Shown: positions 18,830-28,553, counted from the stretch's first letter. The stretch is 64,000 bases of DNA from Schlesneria paludicola DSM 18645 (GCF_000255655.1 NZ_JH636435.1:1873424-1937423), one strand, 5' to 3'. The notes: generated by a model not told the origin, from the sequence alone. Made by a program: numbers and translations.

Positions 18830-19633
18830 ATGCTCCACCCCGAATGGAATCCACAGGACTGCCCCCTGATCGGAATGTTACACGCGCCGCCACTGCCCGG
18901 ATCATCGGATTTTCAAGGCGACTTTGCCGCCATCCGACACTCCATTCTACGCGACGCGGAAACCTTACTGGAGGGCGGTGTTGACGGGCTGATGCTCGAG
19001 AACTTCGGCGACTCGCCGTTCTATCCTGGTCGCGTTCCCGCGATCACTGTCGCGGCCATGACCTCGCTGGCGAGCGACCTGATGTGGCGATTCGATGTTC
19101 CCCTGGGAATCAATGTCTTACGGAATGACGGCCTGAGTGCACTCGCGGTGGCCGTCGCCTCGGGAGCCTCTTTTATTCGTGTCAATGTCCTATGTGGGAC
19201 CCGCGTGGCAGATCAGGGTCTTCTTCACGGCATTGCGCATGACCTGTTGCGAGACCGGGCGAACCTGCGCGCCGGCTCCGTCAAGATCTGGGCCGATGTG
19301 GACGTCAAGCACTCTGCGGCACTCGCACAGCGACCGCTTCGAGACGAAGTTCGCGATCTGATCGAACGCGGAAAATGTGATGCGTTGATTGTCTCGGGCA
19401 CGGCAACAGGGCAACCGATCGAAGAAATGACTTTGCGTGATGTCAAGCTGGCCGCCGGTTCCACTCCCGTCCTCGTCGGCAGCGGTGTGACCGTTGACGG
19501 CGTTCCGCGGCTCAAATCGATCGCGGACGGATTGATTGTGGGAACCAGCCTGAAGCAAGACGGAATCGCCACAAATCCGGTGGAACTCGATCGTGTGAGA
19601 CAGTTGGTCGAAGCCATTCGTACGCCTCGATGA
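18830..19633 (+). CDS. BtpA/SgcQ-family TIM-barrel protein
   Basis: A 267-residue protein of the BtpA family. The barrel strands are visible as IGMLHAPPLPGS, VDGLMLENFGDSPF, PLGINVLRND, FIRVNVLCG, VKIWADVDVKHS, DALIVSGTATG and VLVGSGVTVD. BtpA was named from cyanobacterial photosystem I biogenesis, but homologues such as SgcQ occur in many non-photosynthetic bacteria, often near sugar genes, with no established reaction. No photosynthesis gene is present here. The frame extends back to 18650, but similarity starts at the ATG at 18830; the extra 60 codons are unlike the family. The signal-transduction kinase gene begins 109 bases after the stop. Confidence 0.88.
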   Translation: MLHPEWNPQDCPLIGMLHAPPLPGSSDFQGDFAAIRHSILRDAETLLEGGVDGLMLENFGDSPFYPGRVPAITVAAMTSLASDLMWRFDVPLGINVLRNDGLSALAVAVASGASFIRVNVLCGTRVADQGLLHGIAHDLLRDRANLRAGSVKIWADVDVKHSAALAQRPLRDEVRDLIERGKCDALIVSGTATGQPIEEMTLRDVKLAAGSTPVLVGSGVTVDGVPRLKSIADGLIVGTSLKQDGIATNPVELDRVRQLVEAIRTPR

Positions 19634-19742
19634 TTCCCGCGTCCAAGATGGCGGTCGAAAGCCGAGTCCTCTACCATCAGAGTTCCCCCCTGTTGAAATC
19701 AGCAGTGCGTCGTCATCGGTTCGACGCCGCGGAAACTCACCA

Positions 19743-22040
19743 ATGTGGCCACCACGACGTAAGACCAACTTGACAGCCATTTGCCTGGTCGGGTGCGTTC
19801 TGCTCGTTATGACTCAATGGAGCCTTCCCGACTCATTCAGTGGCATGCTGACATCATTGCTCTTTCTGGGCATGATCTTCGTCGCGAGCGTCATTGGTGG
19901 CTGGAAAGGGGGCGTTGTTGCGACGACCTGCGGCCTGCTGTGTGCGCTGTTCCTGTTTTCACCGCCTTACATTGTTCGAGCCGCAACCAAACCCATCGAA
20001 TTGTTTCGACTTTCGTCTTTTGTCTTCCTCGGCGCCGGACTGAGTGCCATTGGAGAACTTCTACAGCGTGCCTGGCGTCGCATCGAAGAACGACAGCGTC
20101 TGCTCGAAGATGAGGTTCAGGCGCGTCGACGTGCCCAGTTGGCAGAACGGGCACGGGCCGATGAACTGATGACGACGCTCGCGAGCATTGGCGATGGAGT
20201 CATCCGCACCGACAGGGAAGGGCGAGTCACATTCCTTAATCCTGTCGCCGAAAAGCTGGTCGGTTGGCAATCCCCCCAGGCCGCGGGACGACCACTGTCT
20301 GAGGTCTTTCACATCGTCCACGAGACCACCCGTCAACCAGTACCGAATCCAGCCCTGCAGTCACTTGCCGATGGTGACATTACTGCATTGGCAAATCACA
20401 CCCTTTTGATCTCGCGCGACGGTACCGAACGCCCCATCGATGATTCCGCCGCCCCCATCCGCGACGCAACGGGAAACATCATCGGCAGTGTCCTGATTTT
20501 CCGCGACGTCACCGAACGGCAGCGAGGGCATGCCGCGGTGCTGGAGAATGAACGCCGCTATCGTGCCATCGGCGAATCGATTGACTACGGCGTCTGGGTC
20601 TGCGATGCCACTGGACGCAACACGTATATCAGCGAGTCATTTCTCCGCCTCGTCGGTTTGACGCAGGAAGAATATTCTCACGACGGACCAGGTACCATTC
20701 TGCACCCTGACGATGCCGACACAATGATCGCCGCATGGCAGGAATGCGTTCGGTACGGACATCGTTGGGATCGTGAGCTCCGCGTCAAAGGCGTCGACGG
20801 CAAGTGGCACTCCGTTCTTTCGCGCGGCGTCCCAGTGCGAAACGAACAAGGTGAACTGACGTCGTGGGTCGGGATTAATCTGGATATCAGCCGCTTGAAA
20901 CAGGTTGAAGCGGAACTCCGTGATGCCGATCGTCGGAAAGATGAGTTTCTGGCAACACTCGCTCACGAACTGCGCAATCCGCTGGCTCCGATCGCCAATT
21001 CACTGCAGATTCTCAAGATACCGTCGATCGAAGCCGAAACGACACAACAGACGCTCGAGGTGATGGAACGTCAGACCCAACATCTCGTGCGGCTTGTAGA
21101 CGATCTGCTGGATGTCTCGCGCGTGATGCGAGGCAAGATTGAGCTTCGCCTGGAACGTGTCGAACTGGCCACGATCGTCACCCGTGCTATCGAAACGGCC
21201 AAGCCCCTGATCGACGCTCAACATCATCACTTGGAAACCTCACTCCCGTCAGAATCGTTGCCCCTGTCTGCGGACCCCGTGCGATTGACGCAAGTAATCG
21301 GCAATCTTCTGACCAACTCGGCGAAGTACTCTGCACCAAACGGAACGATTCGGGTAAGTGCCAGGAGGGAAGGGGAGCAGGCCGTGCTCAGCGTCGTCGA
21401 CAACGGTATCGGCATCGCCTCGGACATGTTGCCACAGATTTTCGAGTTGTTCGTCCAGGCCGATCAAAGTTCAACTAAAGCCCAGGGTGGTTTGGGGATC
21501 GGTTTGACCCTGGTCAAAAATCTGGTCGAGCTTCACGGTGGGTCGGTCGAAGCCCATAGCGCGGGACTTGCTCAAGGCAGCGAGTTCGTGGTCCGCCTCC
21601 CCCTGCCCCTCGGCCCGCCTGAAAATAGCCAGGCCACCGAACCGAAATTCACGCCGCAAGTCCTGGGTGCCTCAGGACACAAATTGCTTGTTATCGATGA
21701 CAATAAAGATGCCGCCCGCAGTCTCGCCATGCTCTTGCAGTTCAAGGGACACGAAGTGCGCGTCGCCTATAGTGGTGCCGAGGCTCTCGAATTGGTGCAG
21801 TCGTACACTCCCGATCTGGTGCTGCTTGATCTGGGAATGCCTGGTATGGACGGATACGAAGTCTCGCGCCGCCTGCGAATGGTTCCAGAATTGAAAAACA
21901 CTCTTTTGGTCGCGCTGACCGGTTGGGGCCAGGCAGAAGACCGCCGCCGCACCGCCGACGCGGGCTTCCACCATCACCTCGTCAAACCGCCCGAGCCCGG
22001 TGTTTTGGATCGACTGCTCGCCGACCTGAGAAACCGGTGA
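19743..22040 (+). CDS. Hybrid sensor histidine kinase with DUF4118-like membrane region, two PAS domains and receiver
   Basis: A 765-residue hybrid kinase. The N-terminus has about four membrane segments (residues 10-105) in the compact KdpD/DUF4118 style. A short coiled coil (about 105-140) leads to PAS 1 (about 140-255) and PAS 2 with PAC (about 270-390). The HisKA box carries phospho-acceptor His408 in HELRNPLAP. The ATPase domain has NLLTNSAKY, DNGIGI and GGLGIGLTLVK. A C-terminal receiver follows, with Asp696 in LLDLGMPGMDG. All catalytic residues are present. The signal is unknown. No separate output regulator is adjacent, so it may feed a phosphorelay elsewhere. ATG at 19743 follows GGAAA. 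Confidence 0.93.
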   Translation: MWPPRRKTNLTAICLVGCVLLVMTQWSLPDSFSGMLTSLLFLGMIFVASVIGGWKGGVVATTCGLLCALFLFSPPYIVRAATKPIELFRLSSFVFLGAGLSAIGELLQRAWRRIEERQRLLEDEVQARRRAQLAERARADELMTTLASIGDGVIRTDREGRVTFLNPVAEKLVGWQSPQAAGRPLSEVFHIVHETTRQPVPNPALQSLADGDITALANHTLLISRDGTERPIDDSAAPIRDATGNIIGSVLIFRDVTERQRGHAAVLENERRYRAIGESIDYGVWVCDATGRNTYISESFLRLVGLTQEEYSHDGPGTILHPDDADTMIAAWQECVRYGHRWDRELRVKGVDGKWHSVLSRGVPVRNEQGELTSWVGINLDISRLKQVEAELRDADRRKDEFLATLAHELRNPLAPIANSLQILKIPSIEAETTQQTLEVMERQTQHLVRLVDDLLDVSRVMRGKIELRLERVELATIVTRAIETAKPLIDAQHHHLETSLPSESLPLSADPVRLTQVIGNLLTNSAKYSAPNGTIRVSARREGEQAVLSVVDNGIGIASDMLPQIFELFVQADQSSTKAQGGLGIGLTLVKNLVELHGGSVEAHSAGLAQGSEFVVRLPLPLGPPENSQATEPKFTPQVLGASGHKLLVIDDNKDAARSLAMLLQFKGHEVRVAYSGAEALELVQSYTPDLVLLDLGMPGMDGYEVSRRLRMVPELKNTLLVALTGWGQAEDRRRTADAGFHHHLVKPPEPGVLDRLLADLRNR

Positions 22041-22174
22041 TGGCAGACCTTTTCCGCTCGACGTTCAACAGGTTCCAGCGTGCGCGGGATGGACAGGTCC
22101 CTCACGTAGAGCGCATGATCTTTCCGACGATCCATCTCTGACACTATTCACCGCTATCGGAAGGGCGCTCAACA

Positions 22175-23044
22175 ATGAAATGGGAAGGTGGCCGCGAAAG
22201 CGACAATCTGGAAGATCGACGAAAGATGGCCCCCAAAACCATGGCCATTGGGGGAGGCGGTCTGATCATCCTGATCATCGGTCTGCTTTTGGGATTCGAT
22301 CCGAACCAGATCCAAAAACTCCTGAACAATCAGCAGCAAGGGGGGGCCCCCGGTAACGTCGCCGTCGACGAAACCGAATCGCCTGAAGAGGCACGCAGCC
22401 GCAAATTCGCCGCCACGATTCTGGGCTACACCGAAGATGTCTGGGGCGAGCTCTTTCGCAAGGCCGGTGAACAATACGAACCGCCGCGAATGGTGCTGTT
22501 CTCGCGCCAGGTCGAGACCCGCTGCGGCGTCGCACCGTCCGCCGTCGGTCCCTTCTATTGTCCCGCCGATCGAACGGTTTACCTTGATCCCACGTTTTTT
22601 GCAGAACTCAGTGATCGCCTGGGTGGCTCGGCAGCCGAATTCTCTCAGGCGTATGTCATTACGCACGAGGTGGGCCATCATGTTCAAAACCTGCTCGGCT
22701 ATAGCCGGATTGTCGACGAAAAACGACAAACGTCATCAAAAACAGAAGCGAATCGATGGTCCGTACGGCTTGAGCTTCAGGCCGACTACCTGGCGGGTGT
22801 CTGGGCACACTACGGACAGCAGAAGTTTCGTTTTATCGAAAATGGAGACATCGAATCGGCCATTCAATCGGCGAATGCCATCGGCGACGACCGCCTGCAG
22901 AAACAAGCAACCGGTTTCACCTCACCTGAAAAATATACGCATGGAACGTCCGCCCAGCGCGTCAAATGGTTCCGTCGTGGCTTTGAAACAGGCGACCTTA
23001 ACAAACTCAAAGAGCTCTTCGAACTGGATGACAACGACCTTTAG
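22175..23044 (+). CDS. Membrane-anchored neutral zinc metallopeptidase (YpfJ family)
   Basis: A 289-residue protein of the putative neutral zinc metallopeptidase family. After a basic N-terminus (about 20 residues) comes one membrane anchor (GGGLIILIIGLLLGF). The peptidase domain has zinc ligands His164 and His168 in HEVGHH with catalytic Glu165; Glu200 in ELQADYLAGVW is the likely third ligand. GPFYCPADRTVYLDPTFF is typical of the family. Active site faces the outside of the cytoplasmic membrane if topology is N-in. Substrate is unknown in the family. The protein is close to the usual 280-300 residues. It lies between a histidine kinase and a secreted protein, with no clear operon partner. 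Confidence 0.9.
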   Translation: MKWEGGRESDNLEDRRKMAPKTMAIGGGGLIILIIGLLLGFDPNQIQKLLNNQQQGGAPGNVAVDETESPEEARSRKFAATILGYTEDVWGELFRKAGEQYEPPRMVLFSRQVETRCGVAPSAVGPFYCPADRTVYLDPTFFAELSDRLGGSAAEFSQAYVITHEVGHHVQNLLGYSRIVDEKRQTSSKTEANRWSVRLELQADYLAGVWAHYGQQKFRFIENGDIESAIQSANAIGDDRLQKQATGFTSPEKYTHGTSAQRVKWFRRGFETGDLNKLKELFELDDNDL

Positions 23045-23282
23045 CAGAACGTTGTCCCAGGCTAGACCGTCATCACAGGCGACTTTGTAGGTGACCGCTC
23101 TCCATTTCGAAGGCGTCACGAAATCGACCGCGTGCAGTGACAAGAACGATTCGTGAGACACGCACTTTCAATATTACAAGATGTTCGCCTTCACCGTTCG
23201 GCACCGATATAATCCGCCGAAATGCAAGTCGAACGCTGTCACTCTCTCTGCACGTTCAATTCATTTCCGAGTAAGGTCTGCC

Positions 23283-24380
23283 ATGCGTTTTAAATCCGGG
23301 ATCGTTGCCGCTGCGATCGGTGCCGCACTGTTCTGCGGCATTCTCGTCCATGCCCAGAATGGCGAGAAACCGTCGAATAACGTCAAAAATACGCCAACTG
23401 TAGGAAAGAAACCGACGACACCCGTTCCTCAACCCGGTGCTGCTCAAACGAAGAAGCCCGACGATGCAGGCAACAAGAAAAACGCCCCCCTCAATCCTGC
23501 CACGACAAAACCCACACCCCAATCGGCAGACCCGGATTCCGCAGAAGCGCTGGACGAGAAGTCCATTCGCACCAGCGCCGAAGCTTTCGCGAAGTTCTAC
23601 AACGAACATGATGCAAAAGGACTCGCGACGCTGTTCGCCACAAAGGCCGAAATGATCGACGAAGACGCACAGGTGGTACGGGGACGCGATGCGATCGAAC
23701 AGGCCTTTGCCAGTGTTTTCGAAGCAAACCCTGAATCGTCGATGCAGGTCGAGATCGAATCCATTCGTGTTCTCACCCCCAGCTTAGCCATTGAAGAAGG
23801 TGTGACTCGATCGTACACCTCGCCAAACGATCCCGAATCGGTGACCGGGTACGTCGCGATTCACGTCAAGACTGACGGAAAGTGGCAACTGGGCTGCGTC
23901 CGCGATTGGGACTCGGACGCTCCCGAACTGACGCCCCATCACCACCTGCAGGAACTCGCCTGGCTTGTCGGCGAATGGATCGAAGAAAGCGACACGACGA
24001 TCGTCCATAACGTTTGCAACTGGCACGACAATGACAACTTTCTGATGCAGGAATTCCAAGTCCAGGTCGAAGGCGAAATCGCCATGTCAGGCACCATGCG
24101 CATTGGCTGGGATGCCGTCAGAAAACAATTCAAATCGTGGGTCTTCGATTCGCACGGTGGTCATGCCGAAGGCCTGTGGCTGAGCAACGGCGACGAATGG
24201 ATCGTGACATCGCAAGGTGCCACCGCCAAGGGCGAAACCGCCTCGGCCATGATTGTCTACCGCCTGATCGATGAAGACACCGTCGGCTGGCGATCGTATG
24301 ACCGGGTGATCAATGGTGAGCGTCAGGAGGATATCGACGAAATCGTTGTCAAACGCCGCCCACCCCATCCCGCGGAATAG
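23283..24380 (+). CDS. Exported protein with SnoaL/NTF2-like domain
   Basis: About 365 residues. The signal peptide is IVAAAIGAALFCGILVHAQ, followed by a Lys/Pro/Thr-rich low-complexity linker (about residues 25-85). An NTF2-like domain comes next (about 90-215: FAKFYNEHDAKGLATLFATKA, VRGRDAIEQAFASVF). This fold is typical of the SgcJ/EcaC group, where it binds small molecules or has no known role. The C-terminal part (about 215-365; ELAWLVGEWIEES, MSGTMRIGWDAVRKQFKSWVF) resembles a beta-barrel of the kind found in other planctomycete secreted proteins. The ATG at 23283 is chosen because the signal peptide begins there; the frame is open to 23181. Function unknown. Confidence 0.8.
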   Translation: MRFKSGIVAAAIGAALFCGILVHAQNGEKPSNNVKNTPTVGKKPTTPVPQPGAAQTKKPDDAGNKKNAPLNPATTKPTPQSADPDSAEALDEKSIRTSAEAFAKFYNEHDAKGLATLFATKAEMIDEDAQVVRGRDAIEQAFASVFEANPESSMQVEIESIRVLTPSLAIEEGVTRSYTSPNDPESVTGYVAIHVKTDGKWQLGCVRDWDSDAPELTPHHHLQELAWLVGEWIEESDTTIVHNVCNWHDNDNFLMQEFQVQVEGEIAMSGTMRIGWDAVRKQFKSWVFDSHGGHAEGLWLSNGDEWIVTSQGATAKGETASAMIVYRLIDEDTVGWRSYDRVINGERQEDIDEIVVKRRPPHPAE

Positions 24381-24471
24381 ACGAAACGACCGGCTTCGTC
24401 CGCTTCCCAATTGAATCAATTCTCCTTCGCACACATTGCACGCCCATACACGATCTCTGAAGGATACTGCG

Positions 24472-26676
24472 ATGAAGACAATCAACTGGCTCTCCGTTCT
24501 GCTTGTCTCAACGCTTTTCTGCCTGCCTGGAGACGTTATGGCGCGAGGTTTCGGTGGCCGCGCAGCTGGTGGGGGTGGCGGTGGGGGACGAGCTGGCGCC
24601 GGCGGGGGTGGCGGTGCCCGGCCGAGTTTCGGAGGCGGCGGGGGAGCTCGACCCAACTTTGGTGGTGGTGGTGGTGGTGGCGGAGGAGCACGTCCAAACC
24701 TCGGAGGTGGACCAGGCGCTGGAGGCGGTGCACGTCCGAATTTTGGGGGCGGTGCCGGAGTCGGCGGAGGGGCACGTCCGAATTTTGGGGGCGGTGCCGG
24801 GGTCGGCGGAGGAGCACGTCCGAACCTCGGAGGTGGACCAGGCGCTGGAGGCGGGCCCCGCCCGAATTTTGGAGGTGCTTCGGGGGGCGGCGGAGGGGGA
24901 CGCCCTAATCTCGGAAACATCCCCAACCACAGCCCCTCATTCAGCCATCCGATCGGCGGCGGTTCCTCGCGTCCCAACTTCGGAGGTGGCAATGCAGGCA
25001 TCGGCAATCGGCCACAAATCGGTGGGGGCAATCGTCCTTCGGTACTACCCGGAGGCATCGCCTCGCGCCCCGGTGCGGGCGGCGGCGGTGAACAGTTTCG
25101 ACCGGGAACGGGAATCCGACCCGGTGGCGGCGGTGGAGGAGAACAATTGCGACCCGGAGGCGGAAACAGACCTGGTGGCGGCGGGGGCGGCCAACAGAAT
25201 CGGCCAGGATGGGCGAACCGACCTGGAGCAGGCGGAGGGGGCGAACAGTTTCGTCCAGGAAATGGCATCCGCCCTGGGGCTGGGGGCAATCGTCCCAATT
25301 TCGGCAACAACAATAACTTTGGCCACATCGGCAACAACAATAACAACTTCAATAACATCAACATTCATCAAAACAACTTTAACCACGCGACGACTCGCCC
25401 CTACTACAACAACTGGCAACATGGAAACTGGAACGGAAATTGGAACCGTCCAGGCGGCGGATACTGGAACGGCTGGGCGCACGGCTACGGCCACGGTTAC
25501 ATGAACCGTGGCTGGGGCGGATACTGGAACGGCGGATACGGTGGCTATTGGGGTCGCCCCTGGTATGCCAGTCCCGTCGCCTGGGGATTGGGCGCCTGGA
25601 CGCTGGGCTCGATCATGTACAGCTCAGGTTACGCCTCATACAGCAATCCCTACTATGTCGGCGGGGGCAGTTCTAGCGCTTACTATGACTATTCCCAACC
25701 GATCACCGTGATCAATCAGCCAGCGGATTCAAGCCTTTTGGCAACCGCAACTCCGGTCGATGCCGGAACCACCGTCGCCGATACGACGGTCGCCGACACC
25801 ACCGCAGCGGCTCCTTCCCCAGAAGTGCAGGAAGGAACGTCGCACATGGATCTTGCTCGCGAGGCCTTCAAAAATGGCAACTATGCCGACGCAGCCACCG
25901 AGATCGATCTCGCGATCAAGGCGCTGCCAAAAGATGCCGCGCTGCACGAATTTCGTGCGTTGGTTTTCTTTGCGACCAAGGATTACAAGCAGGCGGCGGG
26001 CACGCTCTACGCCGTGCTGTCGGCCGGTCCAGGCTGGGATTGGACGACGCTCAGTGGCATGTACTCCAACGTCGCAACGTATACAGACCAGCTTCGAACT
26101 CTCGAACAGTTCGTCAAAGACAACTCCAGTTCGGCCGATGCGCGATTTGTTCTCGCCTATCATTATCTGACCTGTGGCTACTCCGATTCGGCCAGAAAAC
26201 AGTACCAAGAGGTCGTCAAACTCCAACCGGCTGACCAGCTTTCAGCTCAACTTCTGAAGCTCCTCGGCGGTGACCCTGCTGCGGAAACTGGCACGACCGA
26301 AGCGGCTGCCACACCGACGCCGCAGCCACCGGACCCCAAGACATCCCCCGAAACGGCAACGCCATCAGAAGAAGAGCCTCACCCCCCTCTGGACATCGAC
26401 GCCACGAAGATTGTCGGCAACTGGAACGCCCAGCGTCCTGATGGCACGACATTCACACTCGATCTGACGTCCGATTCCAAGTTCACCTGGGGCTTCTCGC
26501 AAGGAACGAAGAAGCAGGAATTTGGCGGCAAGTATTCCGTCGACGGAGCGATCCTTGTCCTCGAACGCAGCGACGGGCAGCAGATGCCCGGCCTCGTCAC
26601 ATTGGCCGACAACGGCTTCAATTTCAAACTCTACGGAGGTCCACCGGACGACACAGGACTCGACTTCAAAAAATAA
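24472..26676 (+). CDS. Secreted Gly-rich protein with TPR region and small C-terminal beta domain
   Basis: About 734 residues. The ATG at 24472 follows GAAGGA and opens a signal peptide (INWLSVLLVSTLFCLPGDVMA). Residues about 25-280 are Gly-rich with ARPNFGGG-type repeats encoded by 42-base tandem units. Then comes an Asn/His-rich stretch (about 280-320) and a Tyr/Trp/Gly-rich stretch (about 320-400). A helical region with TPR character follows (about 460-590: ARE AFKNGNYADAATEID, LHEFRALVFFATKDYKQAA). The C-terminal domain (about 640-734: KIVGNWNAQRPDGTTFTLDL) resembles a lipocalin-like fold. This three-part make-up suggests a cell-surface structural or assembly protein; no enzyme motif is visible. 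The antisense Pro-rich frame is a shadow. Confidence 0.82.
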   Translation: MKTINWLSVLLVSTLFCLPGDVMARGFGGRAAGGGGGGGRAGAGGGGGARPSFGGGGGARPNFGGGGGGGGGARPNLGGGPGAGGGARPNFGGGAGVGGGARPNFGGGAGVGGGARPNLGGGPGAGGGPRPNFGGASGGGGGGRPNLGNIPNHSPSFSHPIGGGSSRPNFGGGNAGIGNRPQIGGGNRPSVLPGGIASRPGAGGGGEQFRPGTGIRPGGGGGGEQLRPGGGNRPGGGGGGQQNRPGWANRPGAGGGGEQFRPGNGIRPGAGGNRPNFGNNNNFGHIGNNNNNFNNINIHQNNFNHATTRPYYNNWQHGNWNGNWNRPGGGYWNGWAHGYGHGYMNRGWGGYWNGGYGGYWGRPWYASPVAWGLGAWTLGSIMYSSGYASYSNPYYVGGGSSSAYYDYSQPITVINQPADSSLLATATPVDAGTTVADTTVADTTAAAPSPEVQEGTSHMDLAREAFKNGNYADAATEIDLAIKALPKDAALHEFRALVFFATKDYKQAAGTLYAVLSAGPGWDWTTLSGMYSNVATYTDQLRTLEQFVKDNSSSADARFVLAYHYLTCGYSDSARKQYQEVVKLQPADQLSAQLLKLLGGDPAAETGTTEAAATPTPQPPDPKTSPETATPSEEEPHPPLDIDATKIVGNWNAQRPDGTTFTLDLTSDSKFTWGFSQGTKKQEFGGKYSVDGAILVLERSDGQQMPGLVTLADNGFNFKLYGGPPDDTGLDFKK
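24688..24897 (+). repeat. 42-base tandem repeat array (5 units)
   Basis: Five consecutive 42-base units start at 24688, 24730, 24772, 24814 and 24856, each beginning with a GCACGTCCGAA-like sequence (the last one diverged) and coding for a 14-residue GGGARPNFGGG-type repeat. Units two and three are almost identical. The array lies inside the Gly-rich secreted protein and could vary in copy number. Confidence 0.8.
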
Positions 26677-27086
26677 CAAACGACAAACGGCACGTTGAAC
26701 GCCACAGGGCAAATCAACGTGCTGTTTTGTTTGCCTGTGCTTCATCGTCATGATCAAGACAAATGACACACAGCCGTTCTATCTCAGTCCACCGGCGCGT
26801 CTTCCTCTCTGTTGCTTCGTGGTGACAATTCGTCAAGGATTTAGAATTTCACCACAGAGACTCGAAGGGCCCAGTTTTTGATCGCCGCATTTCCTTGCAG
26901 AAAGTGCCCGTAGAGCCTCCCCTCCAGCCGCTTCTACAATCACGCAGATCGGCCCCCAGCCATTCGGTAGTGGACACGGACGGTAGCGATGTCGGTCTTG
27001 CACTCCCGCATTCCGCCAACGAGAATTCTGTACGCTCGCAACTGCTCTTTCAGGCCTCGGCAAACCCAGTTTGATAAAGAGGCATA
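26677..27086. other. intergenic region, no gene seen
   Basis: About 410 bases between the Gly-rich protein and the histidine kinase. It begins with the terminator-like hairpin at 26690-26722. Minus-strand frames in the rest have no ribosome binding site or family likeness. Confidence 0.5.
26690..26729 (+). terminator. probable transcription terminator
   Basis: Perfect 9-base stem GCACGTTGA / TCAACGTGC with a 15-base loop, followed by the T-rich TGTTTTG. It lies 14 bases after the stop of the Gly-rich protein gene. The loop is longer than ideal, so efficiency is uncertain. Confidence 0.55.
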
Positions 27087-28235
27087 ATGACGACGAACCT
27101 GTTCAGCCTTCTGGCAACGCTCATCCAACAACAACGCCCTGCGTTGCTCGAACGGTGGCGACGTCAAATGCGACGACTTCCCTCCGCGGGCCCCCTCGAT
27201 CTCCAGGCTCTCAACGATCACATTCCGATGCTTCTCGACGAATTCGTCGCAACCCTTCGAACACGTGCCGACCAGACGAATCCGGAAGAGTTGCCCAAGG
27301 GAAGTTCGCCTGCACACGGCCTCCAACGACTCCAGGACGATTTTGACATCGAAGAAGTCGTTGCGGAATACAATATCCTGCGTGCGTGCATCCATGATGT
27401 CGCCGACGAAAATGGCATCAGTCTGCAAGGACAGCCGTTCCACTTAATGAACGGGTTCTTCGACCATGCCATCGGTTGTGCGCTTCAAGCGTATGCGACG
27501 CGACGATCACACGAAGAACAACAACGACGCAACGAGTACCTCTCGTTTGTGACGCACGATTTGCGCACGCCGCTGAACGCGATTTCCCTTGCCGGGAAGG
27601 TTCTTGAAATGACCATTCCCAAAGACTCGTCCAGCGTCGAGTCGATTCAGATGCTGACCTCGCTGCGCCGCAACGTTGAGCACCTCGAAAAGTTGATCGG
27701 CAAAGTTCTCGAGGAAAATGCCCACCTCGAGTCGAGCAGCGGAATTAAAGTCGAGCGGCGGGAATTCGACTTGTGGCCGCTCGTCGAATCGCTCATTCAC
27801 GATCTTCGCCCCATGTCGGATACGTCAGGTACGAAGCTCACCAATCAGGTCCCGCCAAATCTGGTCGTTTATGCCGACGCGAGCCTCTTACATCGCGTCT
27901 TTCAGAATTTGCTGGCCAACGCAATCAAATACGCGCCACAAGGTGAGGTCATTGTCATAGCACGTGAACAGCCCCAGGAAGAGACCGTCGAATGCCAGAT
28001 CAGCGACAATGGGTCGGGGATCCCCGTCGAGACACTCGACCAGGTTTTCGACAAAGGCGTGTCCGATCCTGACAATGAAGAAGGACTCGGATTGGGGCTG
28101 GCCATCGTCAAAACATTTATCGAAGCGCACGATGGAAGCGTCACGGTCGAAAGCCAACACGGGACAGGCACCATTTTTCGCTTCTCGTTGCCAAACCGTA
28201 CGAACACACGCCCGTCGACTTCGCCTTCTACCTGA
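27087..28235 (+). CDS. Soluble sensor histidine kinase with RsbRD-like N-terminal domain
   Basis: A 382-residue kinase without membrane segments. The N-terminal helical domain (about 1-145; LLERWRRQMRRLP, DDFDIEEVVAEYNILR) resembles the RsbT co-antagonist RsbRD N-terminal (globin-like sensor) fold. The HisKA box contains His157 in THDLRTPLNA. The ATPase domain has NLLANAIKYAP, DNGSGIP and GLGLGLAIVKTF. No receiver is fused and no response regulator is adjacent, so its partner is elsewhere. ATG at 27087 has AAAGAGG at about 27077-27082 as ribosome binding site. The RsbRD link is a sequence-pattern judgement; the kinase core is secure. Confidence 0.88.
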   Translation: MTTNLFSLLATLIQQQRPALLERWRRQMRRLPSAGPLDLQALNDHIPMLLDEFVATLRTRADQTNPEELPKGSSPAHGLQRLQDDFDIEEVVAEYNILRACIHDVADENGISLQGQPFHLMNGFFDHAIGCALQAYATRRSHEEQQRRNEYLSFVTHDLRTPLNAISLAGKVLEMTIPKDSSSVESIQMLTSLRRNVEHLEKLIGKVLEENAHLESSSGIKVERREFDLWPLVESLIHDLRPMSDTSGTKLTNQVPPNLVVYADASLLHRVFQNLLANAIKYAPQGEVIVIAREQPQEETVECQISDNGSGIPVETLDQVFDKGVSDPDNEEGLGLGLAIVKTFIEAHDGSVTVESQHGTGTIFRFSLPNRTNTRPSTSPST

Positions 28236-28439
28236 TCCGGTCAGCCGTCGCGAGACGAAGCACCCTCAAGGCTCTCTGCGACCGGTGATCATCAATTGAG
28301 GGTTCACACGGGACGTGCAGGAAATGTCGGGGCCCAAAATACGGATCGGGGGCCAACGCTGGACAAGCGAATCACTGGAGGCCCCTGGGTTTCGGCAAAG
28401 CCCTTCAGCCACCGCCAGAAGATTTGCGGATCCCAAGAC

Positions 28440-28539
28440 ACTCGTTTGAAATAACGAAGACGGGCTCCGCCAGAATTCAAAAACGCCATGACAGCGTCAA
28501 CACGAAAGTGATTGTCCCTCTCCCTGATTTCAACAGGCG
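28440..28539. repeat. dispersed palindromic element, diverged copy
   Basis: About 100 bases sharing the interior AAAAACGCCATGACA and the right end TTTCAACAGGC with the better-preserved element at 28965-29060. The left end (GTTTGAAATAAC) is recognisable but diverged. Non-coding; it abuts the end of the small membrane-protein gene. Confidence 0.6.
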
Positions 28540-28553
28540 GCTCATCCCCGGTG

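Noticed and set aside
24688..24897. 42-base repeats as a regulatory or CRISPR-like array
   Set aside because: They are in frame and encode a 14-residue repeat; there are no spacers.
24087..25364. Long minus-strand frame rich in Pro (425 codons)
   Set aside because: It is the exact antisense of the Gly-rich coding repeats; Pro-rich text is what Gly-rich DNA gives in reverse. It has no ribosome binding site and no family likeness.
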